NCBI GenBank assembly: GCA_024811115.1
Contig: JAKOGH010001195.1
Location: 124,001 to 188,000, forward strand
DNA from: Terana coerulea
Taxonomy: Eukaryota > Basidiomycota > Agaricomycetes > Polyporales > Phanerochaetaceae
Direction: 5' to 3'
DNA: 64,000 nucleotides
Part shown: positions 11,298 to 23,179 of the stretch, one piece after another
Layout of the letters: every line of letters starts with the position of its first letter
Numbering within the stretch: position 1 is the stretch's first letter
Made by a program: the position numbers and the translations under genes
Notes under the pieces: model-generated
What the model was told of the DNA's origin: nothing
What the model saw: the letters and a program-made list of their open reading frames with translations, nothing else
Database searches by the model: none

Positions 11298-12165
11298 TCA
11301 GTATTCACCCAGATTGCTGCAGAACGTCCCCGGCTAAGAGCAGACGATCGGCAGAGTCTGAGGACGCCACTCACGGACGATGTTGCAGTGGAAGGAGGAA
11401 GGGTTCTCCCTGAATCCACACTGCGTCTCCCAGACGGTAGACTCAAACTGCGTGTATACGCCAGATGAGTAATTGAACAGTAACTCTGACAACAACTTCA
11501 TACCCAAGTCTGGGATTCAGCGAATGTGTAGTCATTGTCCGGAGGGGAACCTGGTGCGATCTGTACCGTTGGTGCCAAGGCTAGCCAGCTGTCACGTCTG
11601 TCAGCACACGTTCTAGATCCTAGACAAGTTGAAAGGAACTCACTTAGCACTGTCTGACGCGAGATTGGGTGAGCCGCCATTGGGATAGTATGGTGCAACC
11701 AGACCGATAGCGGCACCAGGGTCGGTTTGAGCATTCTTTGAAGCAGGTCAGAATCTGCAACTCGAGGCAACGTGAAATAGTCGCATACCGCAGCACTAAT
11801 AGTAGTCGGTCCATTCAAGCCATCGCTGCAGCCATACACGTCTTGAAGACCGTCCGCGGAGCTGTTACTCACGACGCCGTATCCGCTACCATGAGAGCCG
11901 GTGAGCCATACTTCGTCATTTTGTGTCAGAAAACGCGGAAAACTGACCCGCCAAGAAGATCAGACACGTCAGGCGTCAGATAGCCGTAGACGGTCTGCCC
12001 GATGGGATCGACGAGCTTCAGCTGGCCGAAGGCAACGCCAGAGGAGCCTGAACAGACGTTGTCCTGTGCCGCTCGCCGTGTAGCTCTATGCAGTGTGCCG
12101 GGAAGGATGGTGGATAAGGTACTCGTAATAAGCCAGGCAGTGGAAAGGAAACGAAGAGCGAACAT
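11298..12165 (-). CDS. Secreted orphan protein, cysteine-containing
   Basis: The start at 12163-12165 opens a signal peptide (MFALRFLSTAWLITSTLSTILPG). The mature part, joined through several short introns, runs DNVCSGSSGVAFGQLKLVDPIGQ, GYLTPDVSDLLGG, a Gly-rich stretch with GSGYGVV, SADGLQDVYGC, AQTDPGAAIGLVAPYYPNGG, DSWLALAPTVQ, AESQTW|FESTVWETQCGF, then PGTFCSNLGEY and TGA at 11298-11300. Intron edges at the 3' end (GTATGA...ACGCAG and GTCCGT...CTTAG) are convincing because they keep the frame. About five cysteines are present. I do not recognise a domain; it looks like an agaricomycete secreted protein of around 200-230 residues. It converges on the E2 gene. Confidence 0.6.
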
Positions 12166-12835
12166 CGCAATGGGGCGGATGGCTAGAGAACAACAAGTGA
12201 GGTACTCTGAGGTTGATTGAGGTACTGAACTTCGCATTTATACATAGGTGTGACGGGGGTAACACCTGTTTGAGTCTTTTCGGACCGGAGGAAGATTGCG
12301 GACTGTGTCGAAAAAGCTGCAGAATCCATACAGCCCGTAGCAGGCCGCCTCAGGTCTGAGATGGCAAGGAGGCGCCCGGGTCTCTGATATGGGTGAGGAT
12401 TTCCTTACAATCATGACGCATGTGCATGGAATCCCCCAGCAAAGCTTGCTGAATAGCTTGTATGGAGTCGGAGGTTGCAGACTTTGCCACCTTGCGCTGT
12501 AGTTTCCGACCAAGGGAGCACACGTCAAGAACACAGCATGTCGGTAATATTCGCCGCCGTCCCATCGTGCGGAGGAGCTTCCGAACCTAGATTGGGGTGC
12601 CAGCCTGAGCAATGAATTGTAAGAAAAACCGTGTATTGCCGTAGTCAGGGTACATCAGGTGCAATGCCAGAAGTGCAAACTATTCTCTGACATGAGATAT
12701 GGTTATTTTCCAATGTGATCGGAGGCTAGCTTTGTCGCACCTAGCATTCCATGAACATGGATCGAGTACCATTCATCCGCCGCGCAACGGATGTGTCTAC
12801 GCTCTGATTGAACCTTGTTCTTTATGAAGCCACTG
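12166..12835. other. Intergenic region, no supported gene
   Basis: Lies upstream of the secreted orphan gene and downstream of MED21. Reading frames here are short and show no domain, signal or splice continuity. Confidence 0.4.
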
Positions 12836-13489
12836 TCATCCGGGACTTTCTAACCCATCAGGATCATCGAGCATGTCCCGCAAAACTTCGGAGATTCGTT
12901 GATGTAGGGCTTCTACATGGTTGTAGTTGAGTACCCGCGAGACCGATCCATTCGTGCTGGCAAAACTCACTTGCTCTACTTACAGCTTGTGCATACTCCT
13001 CATTCGCTGCATTCAGTTCCCGTTCTAAGTCCCCGAGTCGATGCGCCTGGGCCACGTTGAGCTGAACGTCTAGGGCTGTTGTGAGCTCATCTTGGCGCAC
13101 CTGAGTTTCCTCCGGCTCCGGCTCTGGCAGCGACTTTATGAGGAGCTCAATCTGCTTGGCCTTCACCATCAGGTCCGTAACCAGCTCCTTCTTGCTCTCT
13201 GCAGAACTAACTTGAGCGACCCGCTCGACACATGTGCGCCTCAAGTAACTGTACGACCTTCGAATGTTTCTGGTGGGTCGACCTTCTCCGGATTCCGCTG
13301 CTTCGTGATGGGAACTTCAGGGCTAACTTGTGTAAAATTCGCCTTAGACGTCAAGTACGCTATACTACTAGACATTATCGTCAAGAGCTGACGGCGGCGC
13401 GGGAGGGTTGAGCAGACTGAATGGGACCGCGGGAGGGTTGAAGTCCGCACCTGTTGTATCTCATCTTGCAGCTGGGTTATGCGGTCCAT
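12836..13489 (-). CDS. MED21: Mediator complex subunit 21
   Basis: Four exons encode about 150 residues, the normal length of Med21/Srb7. Exon 1 gives MDRITQLQDEIQQ; exon 2 LLTIMSSSIAYLTSKANF, then VSPEVPITKQRNPEKVDPPETFE; exon 3 SKKELVTDLMVKAKQIELLI and SLPEPEPEE followed by a heptad-rich helix; exon 4 ALHQRISEVLRDMLDDPDG and ends at TGA (12836-12838). These blocks are the diagnostic N-terminal helix, the VSP-x-P-x-TKQ loop, the KAKQIE...LP helix and the C-terminal coiled coil that pairs with Med7. The third intron starts at GTGAGT after AVSRA, which restores the K-A-L-H junction. Med21 is part of the Mediator middle module and is essential for RNA polymerase II transcription. Confidence 0.9.
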
Positions 13490-14688
13490 ATGAGACAGTT
13501 CTTGCAGCATGTCGCTGCGTTGCCGTGCAGATGGGCAGCAGGGCAGAGAAGGTCCGGTGGAAATGGTGGATGTGCAGCAGGTTCTGGCGGCTCGGCCAAA
13601 TGTCACGTTACAGCGTTGTTTGATGGGTGACTTGTCACAGGCTTTGTGGCGCTCTATGATGCTCAGGCGGAACTTGACCCGCTTCCTAGGCTCGGAGTTT
13701 GGCCAATTGCCCATCCAACTTTTCAAATACAGTAGTTGTATCATCTACATAACTTTTCTAAGCCTATATTAGAAGGCTATTCCCTCCTCACAAGTATTTT
13801 AAGTGCTAACTACTCAAAGGTAGCAATAAAATGGTTATAAGTACCCTGAGAGTCGGAACAATTGAGAGTTCAGTTTCAGGTTTTTATGTCGCTGAAGCTA
13901 TTATCATGAGGGAAATAAGGTGCGGCAAAGCGAGCAGTGGGTAAAAGACCAAAGTCTGTTGAGCCGGTGTTGGGCCGGTGTCAATCTCCATGGCGGACAT
14001 AACATTCATGTTATTGGGATATGCGTCTAACGTCCGAATTTCATCGATGTGACTGTCAAAGCTTTCAGTCTCCGTTCAGCATGCAGCAAATCCGCCCCGA
14101 TGCAGCCTTCTAGGCTTGAAGCAAGCGAGGGACTCTGGACAATGTATTGTGTATCCCCGCCGGTGAGAATAAGAAGATGTAACCTTCTCATCAACATAGC
14201 ACAAATGCCCACGCTCGTGCCAAGCGTGGAATCAATGATAAGCGAAGCTTACTAGAGACTTTATGCGGTCCTTGGCAGTGAAAATGGCAACTGCGCGATC
14301 CGGCCGCTGAAACGGCTTTGTGTTCGCAGACTTAAGAATAGACATTCGAGACTGTGGATTGCCGCTACACTGACTTTGCGAGGCATTGTATGGCTGCTAG
14401 CGATGTTAACTTACAATGCAAGAAATACTTCCCCCGCATGCTCATGGCTATGATGCAGGAGGGCGGATCAAAACTCGCGCCGCCGGGCCCATTCAAAACT
14501 TGGCGCCCTAGTGACGCGTTCACACGTGGCGCCGTTGACATAATGGCGGACGGCCTTGGTCGAAGATCGAGGAGCAGCTATTTCGGGCCTGGCGACTACC
14601 TCCCCTGGACTATCGAATATCTCTCGCTGTTCCCCTCCGCACTCACAGCTTGTACACGAACCACCACGTCCCTCCGCTACGCTCCTTC
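13490..14688. other. Divergent promoter/intergenic region
   Basis: About 1.2 kb between the divergent MED21 and CNNM-type genes. An in-frame 5' extension of the CNNM gene (from about 14649 after a CACAG) suggests a 5' intron or upstream exon in 14.4-14.65 kb. AT-rich at 13770-13920. Nothing else that I can support. Confidence 0.35.
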
Positions 14689-16951
14689 ATGTTGCTCCCC
14701 ATTCTCAAGCTGGCAAATGAAGTCTACCCGACGGAGTTCCTCAACAAAACCATCACCAAGAATGGCCACCACAAGGGTCTACCCCCAGGCTCTCCTGAGT
14801 TCTGGTGGAAGATGTGCATCAGTGCAAGCTTTGTGCTAGCAGGCGGTCTCTTCGCAGGGTGAGTAGAATAGTCGCGTGTTTTGTTTCGCTGGCGTACTGA
14901 AGGCGGTGGCCGCAGCTTGACTCTCGGTCTCATGGGCTTGGACGAGCTTCACCTTCGTGTCCTCTCAAACTCTTCTGAAGACCCCAAAGAACGCAAGAAT
15001 GCCGTCAAGGGTGCGTCCACAGAGTTGCATACATGCTGCACACGCTAACGAGCACTTGCAGTGCTGAAACTTTTGAACAAGGGTCGTCACTGGGTGCTCG
15101 TGGTACGTGTCGGCTTCATCCCATGTCGCTCCATTCGGTCTTATATGTTGCGAAGGTGCTTCTGCTGGGCAATGTGGTATGTGAAATGCCCCGTACTGCG
15201 CAACTATTGGCAAACCTTCTCAACCTTTAGATTGTCAATGAGAGTTTGCCTATCTTCCTAGATGACGCCGTACGTCCTTACTATTCAGTACCTGGACGTG
15301 TCTCTCACAGCGTTGCAACAGCTCGGCGGCGGACTTTGGGCTATTTTTGCATCTACTGGCGCTATTGGTACGTCCAAGCTGTTGACTTCGTAGCGAGACT
15401 TATACCTTACTACCTGCTCTTCTAGTTATCTTCGGGTATGTGAATATATGCGGACCAGTTGAAAGCTCATGAATGCGAATTGCTACTGTCCACAGAGAGT
15501 AAGCGCGTTTTCGGCTTGGTACTCCTTGCTCGTTCTTAACCTGCTTCCAGAATCATTCCCCAAGCTGTGAGCGTGAGATACGGCCTTTCTATTGGCGCAG
15601 CCTGCGCCCCCGTTGTGTTAACAATGATGTATTTATTCGGTGCGTACAAGACTTTTTCTGCCATTGGCCTATACTGAGACTTGGCACAGCGCCTATCGCT
15701 TGGCCAATAGCCAAGCTGCTCGACAGACTCCTTGGAAAGAGCGAGGCTCACACGTACAAGAAGGCTGAACTCAAGTAAGCTATATGCGAATTCGCCGAGA
15801 TGTTTGTTCAATGCCCAGCCCCTTCTGCTTAGATCATTCCTCCAGTTCCACAGACAGGGCGAAGAGCCCCTCCGTGATGACGAGATTAGTATTCTCAACG
15901 GCGTGCTGGAGTTGAGTAATAAGAAAGTTACGCATTTGATGACCGCTATGAAAGTACGTCGACCTTCATGAGTTGCACCCGCCAGCGAAATTAACGCGCG
16001 ATTGCAGGATGTTACCACCATCAGTGCGGACACTATACTTGACCAAGATGCTGTTACTAATATGTGAGCAAAGAAATTGCACGCGCACATACTAAGCGTC
16101 CGAGGCCTGACATTCTGTGAACCCAGTCTGCGCAGTGGTTATTCTCGTATTCCGGTTCATGCTCCAGGCAAGCCGCTTGCTTTTGTCGGCATACTCCTCG
16201 TCAAGAAGGTATGTTCTTAAGCATACATGCAGTCTGCGGCCCTAAATCAGTTACTCCTTTACCCAGCTTTCGATCTATGACCCTAGCCAGGCTCTGCCTG
16301 TCTCAAAATTCCCGCTCTCCCTCCTCCCGGAAGCGGACCCCAGCATCAACTGCTTCCAAGCTCTTGACTACTTGTGACGCCCCTACCTCTGCATATCCGC
16401 GTCAAGTACTCATGTTCGTACAGCCAGACCGGCCGCGCACATCTCTTGCTAATCAGCAACACTCCGGGTAAAGAGGGCGGGGCTACTGGCGTCATCACCC
16501 TCGAAGGTGGGTTCTCTGATACCACACTTGTTTCGTATCTAATGAACTTCTTCGAAAAGATATCATCGAGGAAATTATCTCCGAAGAGATCATTGACGAG
16601 ACCGATAGGTATGAAGATAACCGCGGCAAGAAGCGTGCCACGCGCCTCAAGGATGCCTCGATCATGCGAGGGTACGTGCCTGCCTTGTTTGCCGCGTGCA
16701 TGCTCTCTAATGCGTCTGGACGCCACGACAGTATCGTCGAATATCGCTCAAGCCGTGCGCCCTCTATTGCGGACGGCGAGCGTACCCTGCTGCTGCGCGG
16801 AGGCTCCGCAATACCCGTGCCCGGGACACCCCGTGTCGACAACGTATCCGAGGGTCAGTCCTACACCCCTCGCGATAATAACTCGGTTCTGACGACGGGT
16901 TCGCTGCCAGGTCATGGCGGTCCCGACGCGGCACGCTCTCCGCCGCCTTAA
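14689..16951 (+). CDS. CNNM/MAM3-type DUF21-CBS membrane protein
   Basis: Many short exons encode about 550 residues. First exon: MLLPILKLANEVYPTEF then FWWKMCISASFVLAGGLFAG, joined by an intron at 14860 to LTLGLMGLDELHLRVLSNSS, the signature of the DUF21 (CNNM) membrane domain. Then KERKNAVKVLKLLNKGRHWVLV, VNESLPIFLDDALGGGLWAIF, IIPQAVSVRYGLSIGA and a helix ending MYLFAPIAWPIAKLLDRLLG. Next comes an acidic link (EEPLRDDEISILNGVLELSNKKV) and a CBS pair with RSGYSRIPVHAPGKP, FVGILLVKKLL and GVITLEDIIEEIISEEI. The tail is Ser/Pro/Gly-rich with a stop at 16949-16951. The family (yeast Mam3, animal CNNM) acts in magnesium, manganese and metal homeostasis at vacuolar or plasma membranes; substrate here is inferred only. 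The start could lie further upstream, since the frame is open to about 14649. Confidence 0.88.
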
Positions 16952-17600
16952 TGCGGCGGCCTTTTTCTTTCCCTCTTCCAAGATATTCTCGGTACCGCTC
17001 TTCACGCGTCGCGTGAATAACGAGAAAAGGCGATACAGCCTTGCGCGTAGTTAAAATACTACAAGAAAGTGGAAACCTGGACTGCCTTTTCGCGCCACGC
17101 ATACACTAAGGACTCTTGCACGCCAGCCTCATTTACTATACATTACTTCGTATTTACCTTAGTTCGCATCGCTCCTGGACAATCGCAATTACGATGTATC
17201 TGTGACCTGTCTTTGACACCCACGCTAAGCGGAGGTAAATTGAAGTATACTGTAGAGCTGCGAGCAAGCATCGCACTTACGTATGTGCCCCTCAGTGGTT
17301 TTGCTGGTCACCACCCACTGTGTACGCGATACTGCAAGCCCCCAACTCCCCACGCATCAGTCCTCCCGGTAGCTCGGCGGAGGGAGCTCGTGCTGTGCAT
17401 CCGTCGGATTCCGCGGGAACTAGGCCAAATATTGCTCAGTTGTTCGACGAAACTTGGCGGCAGGGTCACAGCCGGTAACGGTACGCTAGTGGGAAGACGA
17501 TGTGACCTACGTTGAACATGCAAGTTGGATTGCAGTCGTCGCTGTTGAAGATACACAGTGATACACAGTAATACAATCATAGAAATAACACACCCGACTT
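16952..17600. other. Convergent 3' intergenic region
   Basis: About 650 bp between the convergent stops of the CNNM-type gene and MET2. Only short unrelated frames; it probably holds both 3' UTRs. Confidence 0.4.
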
Positions 17601-19075
17601 CTACCACCGAATGACATCCGCTTCAGCCTCACCAAACATGCTCGTCTTCTTCACGTCAAACCCTTCCTCCGGTTCCTCCTCTGCAGGCGCACCGGCCTCC
17701 GTCTGGTAGTACTCCGGAAACTCCTGCTTCAAGAAGCGCACGATGTGCCCATTGATGAGCTCGAACTCGAGGAGGAAGCCGTCGTGGCCCTCAGGCGAGG
17801 GGATGATCACCAGCTCGGCACCGGGGATGTGTTCCGCGATCTCGCGCTGCTCCGAGGGCGTGAAGAGGCCGTCGGTCTGGATGCCGATGACGACCGTGCG
17901 CGGCGGGAGCGCGCCGAGGACGCGCGCGAGCGCGGTGTCGTCGTCTTCGCCGGGGCGCTGCCGCCCGCGCGCGAGGTCGTGCGTGTCGAGCTTGCGCGTG
18001 ATGTGGATGTAGCAGTTGGCGTCGAAGCGGGAGATGAACTTGTCTCCTTGGTAGCGCAGGTAAGACTGCGCTGAGAAGATGGGCGGGCGCGAGGAAGGGG
18101 ACATGGGACGGGAGGACTCTGGCGAGACGACACCAGGCGTTGAGCCAATTGGCCGTGGCTTGGGGTTCTTGAGCCCATCGTTGTGCGCTGCAAGGGCATC
18201 GTCGTGTTCCCCTACCAGCGGCGACTCCGGCGGTGTTGGCATGGTGTTTTTCTGGACAAGTATCGTTTGAGGCTTGCGACCGAACCTGCTCTCGAAGGAG
18301 TCGCGCGAGCGGTACGTCAAGAGTGCAGCCATACGGGCAGCGGCGAGACCAGAAGCAGGCTGTGAGCGGTAGTATCCGTCTTCGTAGCCTGGGTCGCTGT
18401 ATATGCTCTGCCTCTGCGCTTCACCCCAGCTGATGCACCATGCAGAATGGCGAGCAGAGGTGGCGATTGGGATGATGTGCTTCACGTAATTTTGCGGCGT
18501 ACACAGAGGCCATTCGAGGACTGCCATTCCACCCATTGAACCGCCGATGACCACAGCGACGGAGGACACGCCCAGATGGTCAAGGACGAGTTTATGCACA
18601 CTGCCAAATGAGCTCTCAGACAAGGTTGGCACCCCCTTAGGAAGTCACGTACTGGACATCGTCTCGGATGGTGGTTAAAGGGAACTCTGGCCCATACGGT
18701 CTGCCCGTTTCGGATTGATAGTCACTGGGGACGCAGATCCGTACGGTGATCCCATAGTGTTCGCACAGAATATGAAGTAGCGTTTGGGATCGAACGCCTT
18801 GCCTTTGCCCATCAACAGTCCCCACCTGACGATATCTAGTGTTAGTACACAGAAGCCTCGCCAACACGATGAGGGATCATCACGTACCAGTCTTCCACAT
18901 CTGCGCTGCCTGTGAACGCATGGCATATGATCATGACATTGTCCTTCGTCTCGTTGAGCTGGCCCCATGTCTTGTACGCCACGGGGACATCTCGTAGTGT
19001 CCTGCCCGACTCGAGAGTGAACGAGGGGACTTTAAAGATCTCTTGCTCAATGAGTGAGCCAAAGGGGGACGACAT
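17601..19075 (-). CDS. MET2: Homoserine O-acetyltransferase
   Basis: Three exons. Exon 1 (19075 to about 18890): FTLESGRTLRDVPVAYKTWG and NVMIICHAFTGSADVEDW. Exon 2: WWGLLMGKGKAFDPKRYFIF, CANTMGSPYGSASPVTINP, then GRPYGPEFPLTTIRDDV. Exon 3 (about 18617-17601): HKLVLDHLGV, the nucleophile elbow GGSMGG, FSAQSYLRYQGDKFISRFDA, the acid in GIQTDGLFTP and the histidine in PEGHDGF. This is an alpha/beta-hydrolase fold enzyme that acetylates L-homoserine with acetyl-CoA, the entry step to methionine. A Ser/Pro-rich insert of about 60 residues sits before the lid region, as in other fungal Met2 proteins. There is one frame break near 18706-18712: the frames on both sides match the family and meet if one base is missing from CCGAAACG. 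The stop is at 17601-17603. Confidence 0.92.
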
Positions 19076-19344
19076 GCTGCGCGAGAGTGCCTGCGTGCTT
19101 TACGTGCGCTGAAACGACTTGGCTGATTGATTTGACTCGGGCGAAGCAATGACTCGCGCGATACGCCTCGTCCGGTATATCAGGTCAATGCGCCGGGCAT
19201 CAGATGCGCGTGAGGAGGAGGTGGGAGTCGGAATAAAAAGCGTGGCATGACGGTTGGAGAGGAAAAGCTACTTATCCCCCGCACGGAATTGCGACACACC
19301 GCGGCGGCGCCGAAACGCTTGATCAGCCGTCGAGTTTGCGCACG

Positions 19345-20541
19345 ATGTCTCCTTCTCTCTCTGCTCTCACCACCTCCGTGACTTCTTCAAAATTTTCCGG
19401 CTTGCTACTCGCGCTCGCAGTATCTGCACTTGTCCTGCGAGCGCGGATATGGCGGTCGAAGAGAACATCGCGGTTGCCGAAGGATAAGGAACGGGTCGTG
19501 GTCATAGGAGCTACCAGGTGAGCTTCTTCTGTGTGGTCTCTTTGCAAGGTTCAAACGACTCTGGTGTAGCGGCGTTGGGCGCACTCTCGCGACACAATAT
19601 GCGAAGAGGGGGGCAGAGTTTGCATCGTCGGCAGAAGGGCCGACTTGCTGAATGAAGTCAAAGCAGAGTGCTTGGGCCTGCATCCGTGCGAAGCTACCAA
19701 AAGCTTGAACGCCACAACGGCGTCGGAGGTCGACCACTTTGCCAAAGACGATCCGGTCGTGGCTCTACGCGCAGACTTCACCAGTGTGGAGGATATGGTT
19801 CGCGTGAGAGACATCCTGAAGCAAGGTGCGGCCTATTCGCACGCTAAAGTATCGTTCTGCTCACGCCTAGCTTGCATAGTTTGGGGTGGTGCGGATACAG
19901 TGATTGTGTGCGCGGGAGTATCGTCCCTGCGTCCGCTTCTTGAAGTCGCGGGGGTCCATACTCCGGGAGAGGATGCGCAGGCCGAGGGATTGCAGAAGGC
20001 AGTAGACGTCTCGAATGCCGCACTGCGAGGAAACTATATTGGGCCTCTCATCTCAGCCCTTACGTTGGTGTGTACTCCCGTATTCCTCCGCATATATAAC
20101 GCTAATTCAGAGACTCCGTAGATACCTGTTCTCGAGGCTACCTCATCAAGCCCATCCATCGCCCTGATGGCCAGTGCTGCCGGTATCATCCCCGCACCCA
20201 CTCGGTCGCTGTACTGCTCAACGAAGTCTGCGTCGCTTATGCTCTACCAATCCCTTGCCATCGAACACCCCAAGATCAAATTCACGCATGTCATGCCCGC
20301 AACCATCGAGGGCGACTTCCGCGCTTCAGCTGTAGACGGAGGCACCGTCAGGGAAGCAGACCCCAACAAGAGCGGTCTCAAACGGGAATATGTGGCACGA
20401 CGAACCATCGATGGTCTGGATGTGGGGGCAAGAACAGTGTTTCTGCCGTGGTGGTTTGGAAGGCTTGGCCTCTTTCTGACTTGGACGTTCCCAGCAATTT
20501 CAGAGCGCATTGCTAGCAGGAAGTACAACTTCCCATCATAA
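19345..20541 (+). CDS. Membrane-anchored short-chain dehydrogenase/reductase
   Basis: Four exons. The N terminus has a hydrophobic anchor (KFSGLLLALAVSALVLRA) followed by basic residues. The Rossmann motif reads VVVIGAT|SGVGRTLATQYAKRG across the first intron, then VCIVGRRADLLNEVK. VIVCAGVSS is the NNAG-equivalent strand. The catalytic block has Ser in ALMASAAGI and the Y-x3-K pair in YCSTKSASLMLY. The end (FLPWWFGRLGLFLTWTFPAISERIA) is a hydrophobic segment typical of 11-beta-HSD/DHRS7-like enzymes. It therefore fits a membrane-bound classical SDR; a 3-ketodihydrosphingosine reductase is possible but the motifs do not single it out. A G6 run at 19608-19613 breaks the frame by one missing base between AKRG and RVCIVG. 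Confidence 0.82.
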
Positions 20542-21091
20542 CTTTCGCGGTTCGCACACTCAGGCGTAGGATTGTATAGTTGGAGAAAATGCATTTTATT
20601 TCAATATCTGTCTACAAATCTCCAAAGAGGTCTGAGGGGTTTTCCAAAAATTGCTGAAGGCCAAAGCCAACAGACGTGTTCGGATGTGTAATTTGCAATC
20701 AGCAAAAGACTGTGCTTCGGTAAAGACCTCACTAGCGACAGTACGTGCCCGAGCACAAGAATGGGGAGCCAAGTCGTGAGTGGGCGCCCTTATATACCCT
20801 CGCGGGTTGCGCACGGACCACCTCTGATGCACCGGAGATCAACAACACCTGCGCAATATTGCTGCTGCTTGCATACGGACTTCCACTGAATGCACCAAAC
20901 CTTTCATGTTTCATTGCAATATAACAGGTTGCTTGCGGCCAAACCACATAATCGCCCGCGTCGTCGCCATTTGTCGCAATGCTGAGAGAACCACCGCCGG
21001 AAGCACGTGTAGAACCATGGCTAACGCTTTCTTATTAACCTCTACACTTCCCTTACTGCCTTATTAACCGACTAGGCACTTTCGACTAGGG
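20542..21091. other. Intergenic region, no supported gene
   Basis: 550 bp between two plus-strand genes; contains the 3' UTR of the SDR gene and the promoter of the ChaC gene. No frame here is convincing. Confidence 0.4.
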
Positions 21092-22199
21092 ATGATGACC
21101 CAGGAGAAACCATATACGGTCTTTGGGTACGGATCCCTGATTTTCAAGGTGAGAGGCATGATCGTAGGTGAAAGTAGCGGGAAGCTGAACTTACACATCC
21201 AGCCTCCTCCGCACGCCATAACACAAGGTATGCCTTAGTCGACATCGCACAAGTCTTGAGCTGACGCACAAGGTAGTGCCGGGATACTTGAAGGGCTATG
21301 TCCGCCGCTTTGCGCAGAAATCTCATGACCATCGTGGAACACCCGAGGTGCGCTCTCACTGCGAAGTTGACGTTTAACCCCCATGTCTAAGATCCCGCTC
21401 TCAGAATCCGGGTAGAGTTGTTACACTTCTGCATGAGGAAGACTGGATGCATCTCGCTGGCTCGGTTCGTCGTAGGTCCCTTGTCCAGTATGAGGGCGCT
21501 CGCTGAATCCCTCGCCGGCTGACAGGATCCATTCCCGCATGAGGATGTCGTATGGGGAATAGCGTACACAATTGATCCGCTGTACGAGTCGGAAGTTAGG
21601 GACTACTTGGACTACAGAGAGAAGGTCAGTTCGCACCTACCACGATTACTACACGCGACGTGTAATGAGCTGTATTTTAGGATGGCTATACAATAGAGGA
21701 GATCGACGTATACGGCGTCGAGGACGGCAAAGAAGTCATTGTCGCGCAGAAAGCGTTCGTACGTGAGCTGCAAAACGCACTTCCGTCGCTTTTCTGACCT
21801 CTACTCAAGACCTACGTCGGTCTACCGGATAATCCTTCGTTCAGTACGTCCCTTACAGTCCTCACTCCAAGATATTTACGCGAGCAATCATACATAGTTG
21901 GATCGGAGCCCATAGACCAGCTCGCTCAGCGCATATGGCAGTCCGTTGGGCCCTCTGGCCGGAACAAAGTTCGTGTCCCGTCTATGCTCCGTGCTGCGCT
22001 TGGGCTGACAATATGCACCAGGACTACTTGTACGAGCTTACGACAGCGGTAAGAAAAATGGCTCCGGAGTCCCATGACTCGCATCTTTACGCTTTAGAGG
22101 TAGCGTGCTCGTACTCCTTGTGCTTGCTTATGCTAATTGGCTTTTTAGACTCAATGTAGACAGCTGGATGCCTCAAGTGAGCAACAACAACAAGTGTAG
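21092..22199 (+). CDS. ChaC-type gamma-glutamylcyclotransferase
   Basis: A heavily split gene (about 9 exons). Exon 1 encodes MMTQEKPYTVFGYGSLIFK, the substrate-binding GYGSL motif of the family; then PPPHAITQ, VPGYLKGYVRRFAQKSHDHRGTPE, PGRVVTLL, DVVWGIAYTIDPLYESEVRDYLDYREK, DGYTIEEIDVYG, TYVGLPDNP, IDQLAQRIWQSVGPSGRNK and DYLYELTTAVRK, ending through one more splice at TAG 22197-22199. The catalytic glutamate of ChaC proteins corresponds to the Glu of the DYREK motif. These enzymes cleave glutathione to 5-oxoproline and Cys-Gly in the cytosol, so the gene is likely to act in glutathione turnover. All intron edges are canonical and phase-consistent, and no frame break is needed. Confidence 0.9.
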
Positions 22200-22686
22200 T
22201 GTATCAGTAGGCAGGCACAGAATAGAAGCGCAGACATCCACGATCAGGCAATTCGCTAAGAAAGGTCTGGTACAAATGGCCACTGTACGCCGGCCGCATG
22301 CTACACTTACGTGACAGTCATCATTCCCAGTGTTGGCAGCTCTGCGCAGGGCTTCTTGGCACACACACGGCGTACTATCGACGTGCGGTCCCTTTCTTTC
22401 AATTATCAGTAGCTGATCGCTACAAAAGATCTCCGTCGAAGCAGCTTCTCTGGCCGGTGACTCGGTCAATACGCGGGGCTCTGGGTGACACCGTCCATCT
22501 ACAATGCAGCGCAACTGACGCCAATGATCCTGCCAGGTTCCAACGTTGAAGGCATTAAGCCATGGCTGTCAATAGCAGAGTTCCCTCCGGTTGTTCTCTG
22601 CAGGCCCATCATTCTCTGGTCCGACCTCTGCAGGCCCATCGGAGGCACTGTTGGGCTACTTGCGGTCCGGAGCGCCCCTCGTCGCC

Positions 22687-22692
22687 TATAAA
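22687..22692 (+). promoter_or_regulatory. TATA box of the hydrophobin-like gene
   Basis: TATAAA lies 48 bp before the ATG at 22740, consistent with a strong core promoter and a very short 5' UTR. About 40-90 bp upstream the 13-mer CTGCAGGCCCATC occurs twice in direct orientation (about 22599 and 22628), a possible activator site. Confidence 0.55.
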
Positions 22693-22739
22693 ACTAACTC
22701 AGCCCACCGGCAGGCTTCAGCACAACAGCAGCTACAAAG

Positions 22740-23179
22740 ATGTTCAAGTCCGCCGCCCTCCTCGCCCTCGCCTGCGCGCTCGCCGCCGCCACGCCCGCCG
22801 CGGCGCAGTCGTGCAGCGGCACCGCGCTGTGCTGCCGCAGCCTCGCGCCGTTCAGCAGCAACTCGTACGTCTGGGAGAACATCTGCGGCATCCAGGGCGT
22901 CGCGCCGGACACGCCGACCGCCTCGTTCTGCTCGTCGCCCGCCTCAGACTGGTGAGCCCGTCACGACTGACTACTGTATATGCGGGCGGTCCCTCACGAT
23001 GCGGATGTGCGACAGCGACGCGAGCGGCTGGATCGAAGTCTGCTGCGAGTCCACTGCGAGTACGTCGTGCCGTTCGTTGTTTGTGTTGGACCCAGGCGGG
23101 CTGAGCGCGATCATTGTGCTGCGTAGCCTGCCAGAGCGGCGTCGACGGTCCTGTTGGCCTGAACTGCGTGCGCCAGTGA
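22740..23179 (+). CDS. Hydrophobin-like small secreted cysteine-rich protein
   Basis: The signal peptide MFKSAALLALACALAAATPAAAQ is followed by SCSGTALCCRS (C-x5-CC), NICGIQG and ASFCSSP, then an intron after ASDW. The 3' part, on acceptable splice sites, yields a CC (WIEVCCES) and a final SLCCVACQSGVDGPVGLNC before TGA at 23177-23179. A doublet-C pattern, small size, strong TATA promoter and C-terminal GPVGLNC block resemble class I hydrophobins and related surface proteins, but the spacing between the first doublet and the next Cys (about 19) is shorter than the usual 30-plus. The middle exon is uncertain, so the total Cys count (8 or 10) is not settled. Expected location is the cell wall or hyphal surface. 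Confidence 0.6.

Noticed and set aside
19345..20541. Assigning the SDR as 3-ketodihydrosphingosine reductase
   Set aside because: The catalytic motifs are general for classical SDRs, and the anchor and C terminus fit 11-beta-HSD/DHRS7-like enzymes at least as well.
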